The notes under the pieces are model-generated. The model was not told where the DNA came from. It worked only from the letters and a program-made list of their open reading frames with translations, and did no database searches. A stretch of DNA of 64,000 nucleotides from Gorsachius magnificus (Eukaryota; Chordata; Aves; Pelecaniformes; Ardeidae). Positions 34,668-44,940 of this stretch are shown one piece after another. A program made the position numbers and the translations under genes. Every line of letters starts with the position of its first letter. Positions within the stretch are counted from its first letter, which is position 1. Location of the stretch: positions 249,110-313,109 of the forward strand of contig CM067095.1 in NCBI GenBank assembly GCA_034008185.1, read 5' to 3'.

Positions 34668-34825
34668 GGTGGGGCTTCCAGCTTTTCTGTTGATGATCTC
34701 AGCCTTTCGAGTACTGCCTGAGAGTATTTCCAAGAACAAGACACGCTTTCCTCTGGTGAGCATTCTGGGGCATCGCCAGTGAATTGCATTCCGGAATGCT
34801 TTGAACCACCATCCGGAATTCTGCT
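34668..34825 (-). CDS. Possible alternative second exon near CpG island
   Basis: On minus, acceptor TTCTTCTTCCCCAG is strong and the donor GCCCCACC followed by GTATGT is fair. Two frames are open. One, entered in phase 1 from segment 1, leaves in phase 0; the other contains its own ATG at 34774. It cannot join segment 2 (33137-33284) in frame from the first reading. It could lead instead to a terminal segment at 33933-34115, which has acceptor CTTCTTTTTGTCACAG and an AATAAA on minus at 33800-33805. This could be an alternative short transcript or a pseudo-exon. Confidence 0.22.
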
Positions 34826-34879
34826 CTGGGGAAGAAGAATGTACCTGTGAGGGAGAAGTGTTATTTTTGCTTCGTTTAC

Positions 34880-34913
34880 CTGTACGAGACTGGGGCGCAG
34901 AGGGGTTTGACAT
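34880..34913 (-). CDS. Proposed first coding segment of minus-strand gene
   Basis: On minus, at the edge of the CpG island, ATG at 34913 has G at -3 (GCGATGT). It opens 11 codons (MSNPSAPQSRT) and ends in phase 1 at CGTACAG followed by GTAAAC, a good donor. The upstream frame stays open without another ATG nearby. Joined to segment 2 it gives MSNPSAPQSRTAEEDDVGT, an ordinary N-terminus. Proximity to the island supports a first exon. The island's GC-rich body would supply the 5' UTR. Confidence 0.4.
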
Positions 34914-35350
34914 CGCAGGGGTGCGGCTAGCGGAGGGAGCCCGGGCTCCTGAGCTAGGCTTTGGCTGCAGTTTTGATTTTGGCAAGGGGAGGGAAGAGTA
35001 GAAGCCCGCGGCCTCGCTCACTGACCCAACGCCCCGCCTCTTCGCTCTTCTTTGGGACACGAAGGCGTTCGTGAGCCCCCGCCACCGAGCCCCAGCCCCG
35101 CCCGCCAGCGCGCCCCGCGCCGCCCTCCCCCCCGTCCGGCGGCGGTACCGGCCCCTCCTGCCGCGCCGCGCCCCCGCCCGGGCCGGCTCGGAGCCGCAGC
35201 CGCCCGCAGGCTCCGGGGCCCCGCCGGACGGGCCGCGGCGGCGGGGAGAGGCCTGGGCTCCCGGCGGGCGCCAGCGGGGGGCGGCCCCGCGGCCGGTGCG
35301 CGCCGCAGCCGCCTGCTGGCCCGGAGGTCCCCGCGCTCCCCTCGGCACCC

Positions 35351-35380
35351 GGGGCGGGGCGGGGGCGGGGCGGCGGCGGC
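35351..35380. promoter_or_regulatory. Cluster of GC boxes / G-quadruplex-prone run
   Basis: GGGGCGGGGCGGGGGCGGGG is present within the island: three overlapping GGGGCGGGG-type sites of the kind bound by Sp1-family factors. Four G runs of four or more separated by single C make this also a canonical G-quadruplex motif. Confidence 0.75.
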
Positions 35381-35661
35381 AGGACCCGGGGCTCCCGGCG
35401 GGCTCTGCCGGCGCCCGCGCCCGTCGGCGCGCGGCGGCTCCTCTCCCGCGGGCGCGGCGGGGCGCGGCGCGGGCCTGGCGGCGGGGCCGGGCAGGGCCCC
35501 GTCCCGGTTCCCGGCCGGGCCGCGCTCCCCCGATCCCCCCCCCCGCGGCGGGTGCGGCCCCGGCCGTGGCGGGAGCCGTCGCGAACTTCTCCCCGGCCCG
35601 AGCTGGGCCGCGGGGCCGCCGTCCCCCCCCCGGGGCCCGGGGGGCCTGCTTGCCGGGCCGT

Positions 35662-35680
35662 CTCCTAATATGGCTGCTGG
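35662..35680. promoter_or_regulatory. Possible YY1-like site
   Basis: CTAATATGGCTGCTGG resembles the YY1 consensus (AANATGGCGGC) with one mismatch in the core. YY1 sites commonly lie just downstream of transcription starts in CpG-island promoters and may overlap the start codon, as here. Confidence 0.3.
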
Positions 35681-35958
35681 GCTGGAGCGGCGCCCGCGGA
35701 GCCCGGTGCGCGGCCCGGCCGCCCTCTGTCGGAGCCCGCCCCGCCTCGGCGGTGTCCGGCGGCGTCCCCGGGGCGCGGGCTCGGGCGGGGGCTCCAGGGC
35801 TCGGCGCCGGGCGGGACGTTCTGCCAGCGCGCCTGGCGGTGCTTTTTATTGACATTCTTCGAAGGGAAAACGTAGCAAAGCGAATGTGCTGTGCCGCCCC
35901 TCCTCGGCGGTGACCCCGTGTTCTGGCAGCTGTGGGCTATTACAATTTCTATTTTATA

Positions 35959-35996
35959 CCCCCCCCCCGCTTTTTTTTTTTTTTTTTTTTTTTTTT
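35959..35996. repeat. C10 run followed by T26 tract
   Basis: Ten C (35959-35968), GC, then 26 T. It lies immediately outside the CpG island. On minus it reads as a 26-base A tract; no adjacent retroposed element is recognisable. Confidence 0.95.
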
Positions 35997-36048
35997 CCCT
36001 TTTGGAAAAACCTGCTTGAACCAGCAGGGCTCCTTCTTTCTTTGTAGC

Positions 36049-36135
36049 ATGATGTGTGATACTGTGTTTTACATCAGGGAAGAAATAGAAATCATATGTG
36101 AAATGCATGAGAGCGTCTCTCGCTTTGAGTGCTAG
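36049..36135 (+). CDS. Possible 28-codon small open frame near CpG island
   Basis: A strong acceptor (CCTTCTTTCTTTGTAG) ends at 36047, and ATG follows at 36049. The frame is 28 codons, acidic in the middle (FYIREEIEIICEMHESV), and stops with TAG at 36133. An AATAAA lies at 36143-36148. The arrangement fits a tiny terminal exon of a transcript leaving the island rightward, coding or not. Chance is a real alternative. Confidence 0.15.
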   Translation: MMCDTVFYIREEIEIICEMHESVSRFEC

Positions 36136-38293
36136 ACGCTGAAATAAATGGTGCTTGGGAACGTCCTGATCGGAGTGTGTATTGCCACTGCATCTCTGGG
36201 TAATCCGTCAGGCTTTGTGTCACTGATACCTCATCTCTCTTCAGCTGTTCCGTTAATTTTTTCAAGCAGGCAATTGCTTCTAGCGAGCAGAGTTCTTATT
36301 TCAAATCTTTGTGTCTTCAACAGGATCAGTAGATGAAGGGTGAGCTCAGTGGGAGCGTCTGTGCATTTTTCAAGCCCCTCTGTGCCTCCTTTCAAACTGG
36401 TTTTGAGATGTCTACAAGCTATAGATTTTTAAATGTCTGTTTTTACTATTTTCAACTGAATGTGCAGTCGCTCCTGCGGTTATGGCTATGGAAACCCCTC
36501 CAGGCCATGGTTACAGCAGTATCGACTGAACCACTGAAATATTATTCTTGGCTGCTGGCTGGACTCCTCAGCTCTGGAAGATTCCGTTTCGAGTGTCAGG
36601 ATTCACTCTGCAGTATTGGCTCACCCGCCTATGCTTAAATCATGATGTCGGATGGTTATTTTTTTTCTCTGCATTATCGTCTGTGTCCAAATGGAGTTGA
36701 TTTTGGGCAACTGAATTTGACTGCATAGAGGGTACAGAAGACATCTGAATTCATCTCAACTGTCAAGAGTTTTACTAGTCTGAGCAAAAAATAATTCCTG
36801 CTCCTGCTATGATGTGATGGAAACTATGTTCACGTTGGAGTAGGTTCTGTTTTCAACTGTAGTACCAGTAAAATCTCAGTAGAGGTTATTCTGTCAGCGT
36901 TGCCAGCACACTCACGTGCGTGTAGCCAGGATTTCTGCTGGCCTGGCCCAAGTGCCTTTGTAGTGTTGCAGTCATGTGCTTTACAGAGCAGTTTCAAGAA
37001 AATGACTCATGCAAACTGCTCGGGAAGGCACTGCTGCTCCATTTCTCGTTGGGACACAAAAGGAGACAGGCAGTATGGCAGCTGGCGTTCTTGTAGCCCT
37101 TGGTCGTTCATAGCTGGTCATTTCTGCAGGTGACTCCTCGGAAGTGATTTGCCTGCCTCTTCCCTGTTAAAATACGAGAGCTGTCGGTACAGAAGCTGAC
37201 CGTGTGTGCTGCTCTACTGAATTAGGAGTCTTGTTTGATTTATTGGATTTGTACTCATGTTCTTTTGCTTTAACGCACTCTTAAATTATTAAATGTTTAA
37301 GGTGTTTTGTTCATTGAGGGGCTTTTGCTTTTACAACTGTTGCACTGTGCAGCATAGGATCGCGTGCAGTTTATTAGTCCTGTGTGTAAACCTGGAGCAA
37401 GGTCCTTTGTTTGCCGGCACTAAGATAACAGCTATTGCCTGCAGTGCGCAAGGCATTATCTTGCTTTCAGCTAACGAAAAAAAGAGTTTGCATGTGACTG
37501 AAATTTTTTTTTTCTGTCATGAACCTTTTTCTAAGTCTAGAAAATTACTAAATTTTCTGCAAGCGCCAGAACTAATAAAGACTCTTCCTGTCGCCTTCCC
37601 TGACTTGCCTCTGACTCCACTTCCCTCCAGGTTCCCTCTGCATCTCCGTCTCGCTGGTGGCTGGTTCAGGGCAAGGTTCCTGCTGGTGGCCTGGGCAGCC
37701 ACTGCCACTGGAACGTGTTCCTCTGGCAAGTGGTCAGTGGTCCCAAAAGCCATCAGCGCTGGGGTTGGGCGGCCAGATGCACTGCCAGTGTGTTGTGTAA
37801 GCCGGCTTTAGAACTCAAGCATAAGGTGCCCGGTGCGTCAGGGTGAGCACGACTGCACTGACAAACTCTCAGGAGGCTAGGAATTAAATTATACGTAATC
37901 TGGATACGGGTATGGCTGCTGCGTTATACTGATCATGCTCTTTGAAAAGCATAACATCAGCTATGTTCATATGTTGAGTGGCTCGGGCTGCAGGAATTAC
38001 ATCTTCCTTTCCAGTCCATCCCGTACCACACCTTCTCTTTGAAGCTCCTTCGCCTTCAGGGTATGGTTTGCTGGAAGGATGCGCGTGCCACGTGTGCTGC
38101 CCTAGGGCTGCCAGCTCACTCGGCTCCCTGGCCAACGCATCTGCCTGTGCTGGGGTGCTTCTGGCTGCATCTCCTCATGCTGGACTCGCCTCGGCTGCTC
38201 CAGCCTCCCATCGACCAGGATTTGCTGCAGCCTCTCGGCTGAGGGAAGAGTAGAACGGCTTGGATGGTGGCATGTTCTTGTTTGCTGATGCAG

Positions 38294-38373
38294 GTTCTTT
38301 TATCTGTGAATAATAATAATAATGATAAAAAGCCACTATACTTCTGGTCGCATGGTGGGATACTGGAGTTCAG
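38294..38373 (+). CDS. Candidate coding exon containing an AAT repeat
   Basis: Acceptor TTCTTGTTTGCTGATGCAG and donor GAGTTCAG followed by GTGAGA are both strong. Of three frames only one is open: phase 0 in, phase 2 out, 26 codons. An (AAT)n microsatellite within it would encode five asparagines in a row (SVNNNNNDKKPLYFW). I do not recognise it. Chance is not excluded. Confidence 0.22.
38309..38323. repeat. (AAT)5 microsatellite
   Basis: Five AAT units (AATAATAATAATAAT) followed by GATAAAAAG. Short but clean. Confidence 0.9.
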
Positions 38374-39673
38374 GTGAGAGCACTCTTTCAAACTATTCAA
38401 GGTAAAAAAAGGGGCGGTTCAGACTGATGGAACATCACTTGTTTGTTACGCAGGAGCAATGTGGTAAATTTTGCGTGCTTAAAGAGCCTGATAACTGTTC
38501 TAGATATTAAAAAAAAAAAAATTGCATATAGGAGTCATTTGCTACTCCGTTTTGTTGACTAAATGCTGGACAAAACTGGAAATCGCTGACCGCGTCGGGT
38601 ATTGACTTCGTGAAGGATTCAGTGAGTCATCTGTAACAACAGGGGTGAGCTGCAGCATCCCTGTCACTGCCATGCAAAGCTTACGTACATTTACCAAGAG
38701 CATTTCGGAAAGAGTTCAGTCCTATGCACCAACTGCTCTACAAACAAACAGCTTTTTCAGTTTTCCCACAGTACAGAAACAAACCTCCTCCTGGTACATT
38801 CATGCAAATCTCATTGCGCTTCTGCCATAACTTACTCTCTTTGAGCTCGGCAGTGTCTTGAAGTCTGAATATATATAGTATTGTGATAATGTCCGAGTGC
38901 TCCATTACGATTTTAAATACGTGCTCGAGAATGTACCAGTGCATTTCATCTTGGTCACTGTCACTTTTAAAAAGCCTAGCGGTAGGATCCTAAAGCTCAG
39001 ACTGGTTTTTTTTGTTGGTGGGATTTTTGTTTGGGTTTTTCATTGTTTAGGTTTTCTTTTAGCCTTAAACTAATGACTAAATCATGGCTCCATCTATCCA
39101 TGCTGTTACTTAGTCTGGGCATATGTGTCCACTTTTGCATGGATGGAGAGGAACAGTTTCCTCCCCTGTGCAGTTTAGAGTTGAAGTGGAGTCTGAATGG
39201 GGGGTGTTTGGGTTCATGAGGTGGTCTCTATTAATTTCATTGGGAACGATGGCGTGTCTTGTCTTGTCAGCAACGATGCTTGCGTGGCCTGTTTACGCAG
39301 AAGTGCTCCTGGGACAGTACGGTGAGTGCAATCTGTATTGCATCACTTGTGAAATGTCACCGGTTGTAGAGTTCTTTTCCACAGGGAATGGAAGGGGCTG
39401 ATTCCTGGTCAGGCTGCCAGTGTGAAAGTAACTTTTTCCCTCGGTATGGGGTGGTGAAATGCCTTGTGTTACAGAGCAGGAAAGGACTGCGGAATACTTG
39501 CAGGCCAGTGATCCTTTCTGCAGAGGAGCAGGAGCTCAGCTGGCCCTTGGGTTCCCTTCTCTACAGACGAGTGGGCCATGGGCAAGGGTGGCATTAGTTG
39601 CATCAGGATTTGCTGGTTTGCAGAATTCTGCCCATACTAGGTAAAAATAAGCAGACCGGTGTATGGTTTTGGT

Positions 39674-39733
39674 TCCCCACTTCCCCCCCCCTTTTTTCCC
39701 CCCTCCTTCCCCAGCCCTGCTTCTTCCCCCCAG
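39674..39733. repeat. C/T-rich low-complexity tract
   Basis: Blocks of C and T alternate (ACTTCCCCCCCCC, TTTTTT, CCCCCC, TCCTTCCCC, TTCTTCCCCCC). Non-coding. Confidence 0.85.
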
Positions 39734-42549
39734 TTTCATAATTGGCACTTATCAGAGAGCACTTAAAGCATTCATGGTAAGTTTTCCTATCTCATATTTC
39801 TTAAGAGGCTTTTAAAATCTAAATCTACCCTCTTATATGCTTAAATAAACAAAAATGGATAGTATTCCTGACCTGTTAAATATCGTGGATCTTTTCCATT
39901 TAAGGCCATACAGCACTTGGCTCTGGAATGATGTTGTGCCTGAATTTATAGCAATCTGAGCTGGTAATCCGTCTTCCTGCAGAGTGATAGAGCTCCGTCC
40001 TGCTTTCCTCGCAGCGACCTGGAACGAAGAAGCTTCTTCCAGAGCTGCGGCGTCTAAGGAGACGCGGGCTCTGCGGCTGAACTGGCTGCTGGTCACAGGG
40101 CTTTGCCTTTTGGACTTCTTGGGGGAAACGTTCTCTCCAAACCTTTACCAGCCGTGACTGCGGGGGGCCTGCTTGCTAAAGATCGCTGAAGGTCGCGGCC
40201 TCGTGGTGGGTTGGTTTCTTTGTTTGGTTTTTTGTTTGTTTGTGGTTTTGAAGGAGAAGGCCTTGAGAAGCAAAGGGTGAGAGGAGATCCTGCTGCCGTG
40301 TGAGCAGGAGGAGGCACCTGATGAGAGGGCGTGGAGGAAATGGAGAGACTCCTTGGGGGTGCGCGGGCAGATGAGAGGTGGTGGATAAAACTCTGAATAT
40401 TGGAAGTTCTGACTAGGTACAAGGAGAAAATGTTTAACTGTGAAGGTTGTCAGATACTGGAGCAAGGTTCTGTCCAACTTCAACGTGTTACTGGCAAAGT
40501 GACCGCTTAAGTTGACTCTTTACTCTTTTTTTTTTTCATTTCTACCATTTAGTAGCCCGTGTTGCCTGAATATGCGCTTTGTTCAGCAGTGATTAAAATG
40601 GCTGTGGGTCCTGGATGCTTCAGTGGAGAATGGGTGAGAGGGAGGGAGCTTGCCAGTACTGTGTTCTGTTGCGTTTTGTGCAGTAGTAAATGAGACTTTT
40701 GAAAGAGCGTGGGATTTCAAAACAAAAAAATAATACTCAGCAATTTATGTTGTTGTTTTGTTCTTGATTCACATACGTGTTGTCTTCTGTGGTGTGGTAC
40801 GTGGATGAGCCATGACAGGTACCAGCAGCCTCCGTTTTGCCCAGAAGGGGACCCTGTGAGGGCACTGCCCCAAGAGGAAAGCTGGCTTGGCGGGCGCAGG
40901 GCTTGGTGCAGGGTCTCTGCTGATTTGGGTATTTCCAGACACAATAGAAAAACCTGTGAAATTCTGATCAGTCTTGCCCCGTACCCCACACATTCTGATG
41001 GGGTGTAATGTGCAGTTTGTAACTACAGTGCGTTATCCAAAGTGTTTAATATGTGATAGTACCTACATCTTGACTTTCAGTTTCGTAGATGTAATAAAAT
41101 GATGTGATGCCTGCTTGGTTTTGCCAACTCCTTCTGTACAGTGAACACAGAAAACCCAACAATTTTTGAGGGGACAGCCCCACCAATATTATCATTTTGT
41201 CCTTTGCTGTCAGATTGCTGCTTCCTTTTGTCCTCTCTAGTACTTGTGTTTCAGGGTCTTCTGCTGCATGGGTACTGACTTCCACCCAGCTGTGAATATT
41301 TAGGGTCTGGCAATGTGTTGAAGATTGGCCCTTTGATAACGCTATTTAACTGTTGGGTAAAGCACAAGCTCCGATAAGCTTTGTTTGAAAACCAACGTTC
41401 TAAAATGCTTGGAAGATGCTGCTCTGTGAGCAAGCTCTATCCATCACTGATCGTTGAGGCGCTGCGGAGGTTTAGTGAACACCGTGCTACCTCTTGTCCT
41501 GGGCTTAGAGCAGGCTCCGTTTTGCTGTACTGCTGGAACCCGGTCTGAGCCCAGGATTAGGAGTGAGGTACAAACAGGGTATTGTATGCCAGCAGAGACG
41601 GGCAGAGGCAGCAGCAGTCCAGCAGACTCTGTTCCCGTGGCTGGTGACAGGGTAAGTGGGATTGTACGTTTTTGCTTATGAGAAACAGTGAGTAACTGAC
41701 ATCGTGTTTTCCTGACATACATCTTCCTTATGCACAAGAAGAAAAACTGCAAAGCTTAGTTTCTTGTAACCTCTGGTATTTGGCTTGAGTTCATACAGTT
41801 TTTCCAAATGCTGCAGCAGCTGTTGCCGTACCCATCCCTTTTGCACGTAGAGAATGCACATCAAATGCTGCCTTGGAGCCTCTGATTTACTCAGCAGAAA
41901 AGAACTTCATGGGACAATGCAGTGTTATAACTCGAGCTTTGACTTAACCTGTGGACCTGGCTTATTCTTCCTCTACTCCGCATGCACTTACAGAAGTCCG
42001 TCTCTTTCAGACTTTGATAATAACCCAATGATAGGATCATCGGATCAGGATGGGTGGCTCGTGTTGTTCTTGTCAAAGATAGAGGCATATTCTGGCAGAG
42101 CAGAACTCAGGGTTAATCCATGTTATGACAGCACACAATTCACCAAGAAACAATTCCTCCTGTATTTCCTAAATAGAGCATTTGATAGGAATACTCTTTG
42201 CAGTTAGTGCTGTACTGGAGAATTTCAGATTAGAAGATAATTACTTGTAATTATGGAAATTTCTGCAAGGGAAATTGTTTTCATTTGTTCCTGTTAAGAA
42301 ATGGAATTGCTCTAGTTGCAGCATTTGAATCCTTTTAGGAGATGAATGAAGCCTTCCTTCGTTCATGTGAATGGGCTTTGTAACCTTCTGGTATGTCTAA
42401 AATCACCCTTTTAATCCTGCTCATCCTTTTGAATTTCTACTAAAACTTAGTTTGGTTTAGAAGAAAAATCAATAACATGCGCAAAGCTTCTCTCAATCCG
42501 GGTCTGTTGTTTCAAGAGCTGACAAAAGCGGTTAAAAACGAGCTTACAG

Positions 42550-42672
42550 AAGCACAAGGAGAAAGTTAATAGGGGGGAAGGTGGAAGAAGAGGATGTGAT
42601 ACTCGGCAAAGGTAAGAACTTGTTCCTTGCAGCAAAAGTGCGAGACGCGCGCGTTGCACGTATGTTCTCTGG
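42550..42672 (+). other. Two back-to-back exon-like modules
   Basis: Module A, 42550-42611, follows GAGCTTACAG and ends at CGGCAAAG before GTAAGA, a near-perfect donor. Only 22 bases later a good acceptor (ACTTGTTCCTTGCAG) starts module B, 42634-42672, which ends at TTCTCTG before GTAAGT. The gap is too short to be an intron, so at most one module, or the two as separate alternatives, could be used. Frames are open in both. Confidence 0.2.
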
Positions 42673-44088
42673 TAAGTGTGGATGCCAGGCCAGAGCGCGA
42701 CTGGAAGCCTGGTTTGTGTGCTGCGTGGGTGAGAAGCCTTTTCAGTGCAGGGCAGCCAGTTCCTCCTGTTCTTCCCCTGCTTGGAGAGGACGTGACCCCG
42801 CTCTGCCTGCGTGCAAGATCAGCATTCAGATGTAGCCAGCGTGGCGCCATGCTCAAATACGTGCAACCTGCCCCTCGGCAAGCCTGACGTCCCTGCCTGG
42901 CACCGCCTTACAGAGCGTCCTTTTACGTAAAGGCCGATGTCTCTGTCCTCTTCTGCAGGGCGCCAAACTTGAGTCAAATTGGTTTTGTAGACACTGCTCT
43001 GCGTGGTTTGTTATCTTGCTGTATTTGTATCTGTTTATCAGATTTCTGCATTTTAATTGAACACTGGAAAAATAATTGCATGATTTGGAATCTTTCTGAC
43101 AAGTTTGAATGTCGCTTTTCAGTGTTATGTGGAGAAAATGGAGTCCTCAGCTGCCAGATGAAATTAGTGCTTTTTAGCACATTTGTAATATTCCTCTCTG
43201 TGCTACTTTATTTAAGCAGAAGTTTATCCCCTGCTCTGATTAATGGACCGTAGTAATAGGGATATTTAACTGGGAATATTGGTTTGACTGGAGCAGCTGA
43301 GCCTGCAAATCTGACAAAATATAGGCAAAGTGAAATTGTTCAGTTTATTGATACAGGCTGGGTGGACTGGTTCAGCCATGGGTATTTGGGAAGGAGAGCA
43401 TGCATGCGGAGAAGTGGGAAGGGATTCCTTTGGCAAGGTCAACAAGGTGGTCCAGAGCTAGGCTAGAGAAATGCCTGGTGTGGGATAACAGCAGAAGCCG
43501 GGGATGGCAGGGTTTTTTCACTGGAATGCTGGCTTAAAAAGGTTTGGAGTGGTGAATAGGGAAATGTTCTCCAATTGCTTTCTCCTGCGCTGACAAAACT
43601 AGGACTTTATAAATAATAAAATACCTGACTGTGTCGTCAGTTTAACTGGAATCATCTCCGAGACCATTACTCTTTGGTTAGCCACAGTTAGGAGTGGTGC
43701 CAGTGCCCATCCTGGAATGTTTATTAAAGCTGCATGGGTTGTGCCGTCAGTATAGCTCCGGTTCACCCCACGGGCCAGGCTGGGTGTCCTGAGCTGGCCT
43801 AGATGGATGCCACCGTGGTCCTTCCCCGTGGGCTGTGCAGCCATCGGCTGCCCCGGGGCTGGCACTGGTGCCGTGCCGGGAGCTCATCTGGTGGCCGGGC
43901 TGCTTGGGAGCGAGCCCAGGGAGAGCGTGTTTGGCTTCGGGGAGCTCGGCTCCCTTGGCAGCTCACCACGCTCCCGAGGGGAGCAGAGCCGTGCCGCCCC
44001 GGCCCAGCCCGCAGGAGAATCGGCCGCTGGCTCTGGTGGTGCCGCGCCGCTTGGAGGCATGAGCCTTGGTGTTACTGCTGTGGTGTGT

Positions 44089-44118
44089 GGGGTTTTTTTT
44101 GGGGTTTTTTTTTTTTTT
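44089..44118. repeat. G/T low-complexity run
   Basis: GGGG, T8, GGGG, then T14. Non-coding, adjacent to a GC-rich patch. Confidence 0.9.
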
Positions 44119-44854
44119 GATATTGAGTAGTGGCCATGTTTTAAAAAGGCTTTTTTTTTCCATTATACAAAGCTGCTTATTGTTTCTTTTATTCTTATTT
44201 TTATTATTTACTAGCTTGCTACATTTAATGGAGTAAATGAGGATTTGTGAGATGAGCCTAGGTGTGACATCTTATTGCAGACTGTGTTTCCATGCCTTTC
44301 CTGCTAGCACGTACAGTCGGGTGACATCAGCTATTTTAATAACCCAGATCTAGGCTTGTTTAGTTTCTTGCCTGATGCACACTGCACTAGAACAAAATTA
44401 TACAGCCGAGATGGGAATGTTTATGGGGTAGCTTAGGCTGAAGCCCTGGAATCAGAATTAAGTCTTGTGGCTTTAGTTGCAAATAATTTCTCTCCTTTTA
44501 ATGGAAAATAGTTTGTGAAAGCACTTCTTGCTGTTAGTGTACAAATCGGTTGAATCTTTCCTGGACACAAGCTGTGGTTCGGCCCGTCGTTGACACGACA
44601 GGGCAGTCGGGTATGACGCTGGTGAGTCCAGCGGGACTGGAGCTGATGCCTGAAGCACGAGGTGGGCGTCTCTGCTGTGGTTGAAGTCATGCAGTTCTGG
44701 GAGCTGCCGCCGCCTCTAATTAAGTCAGATGCTGTGTATTCGTGAAGAAGCGTGCCAAAATACTAAACTGCCATCAGAGTGATAAAGCAACTGTCGGATC
44801 TCGTGGTAAACGGTGCTGGTTTTCTTTCAGAATTTTTTGTGCTTTCCTTTTTAC

Positions 44855-44940
44855 CTTGTCATTACTATTTTCTTTTCTGTTACGATTATCTTGTAACCTG
44901 CCAGGTGATGACACCAGCTTGTCTACCTTGAAACCCAAGT
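44855..44940 (-). CDS. Candidate minus-strand coding exon, unknown gene
   Basis: On minus, acceptor ACTTTTCCTTCCATTCCAG is excellent and the donor ATGACAAG followed by GTAAAA is good. Two frames contain stops; the third is open for 28 codons, phase 1 in and phase 0 out (LGFKVDKLVSSPGRLQDN inside). The same frame extends beyond both ends. No neighbour exon was found that would complete a gene. Confidence 0.2.

Larger units (their letters stand above)
34985..35915. promoter_or_regulatory. CpG island, probable bidirectional promoter
   Basis: About 930 bases of extreme GC content with very frequent CpG and abrupt edges on both sides. Clustered GC boxes sit near the middle. No TATA box is obvious. 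Islands of this kind mark promoters of broadly expressed vertebrate genes. The minus-strand first segment (34880-34913) lies just left of it. On plus, an ATG at 35670 has a strong context (CTAATATGG) and begins MAAGLERRPRSPVRG, a possible first exon of a rightward gene, but no good donor follows. Long frames on both strands here are a product of base composition. Confidence 0.85.

Noticed and set aside
34583..34789. 68-codon minus frame beginning MQFTGDAPECS
   Set aside because: It ends only because it runs into the CR1 terminal repeat; the upstream part is covered by the alternative exon at 34668-34825 and is not an independent gene.
34659..35913. Very long open frames on both strands across the CpG island (up to ~400 codons)
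   Set aside because: They overlap each other in several frames and consist of R, P, A and G in monotony. Stop codons are rare at this GC content, so length means little.
37293..37811. 172-codon plus frame
   Set aside because: No start or splice context that selects it; composition looks random and the minus strand is also open.
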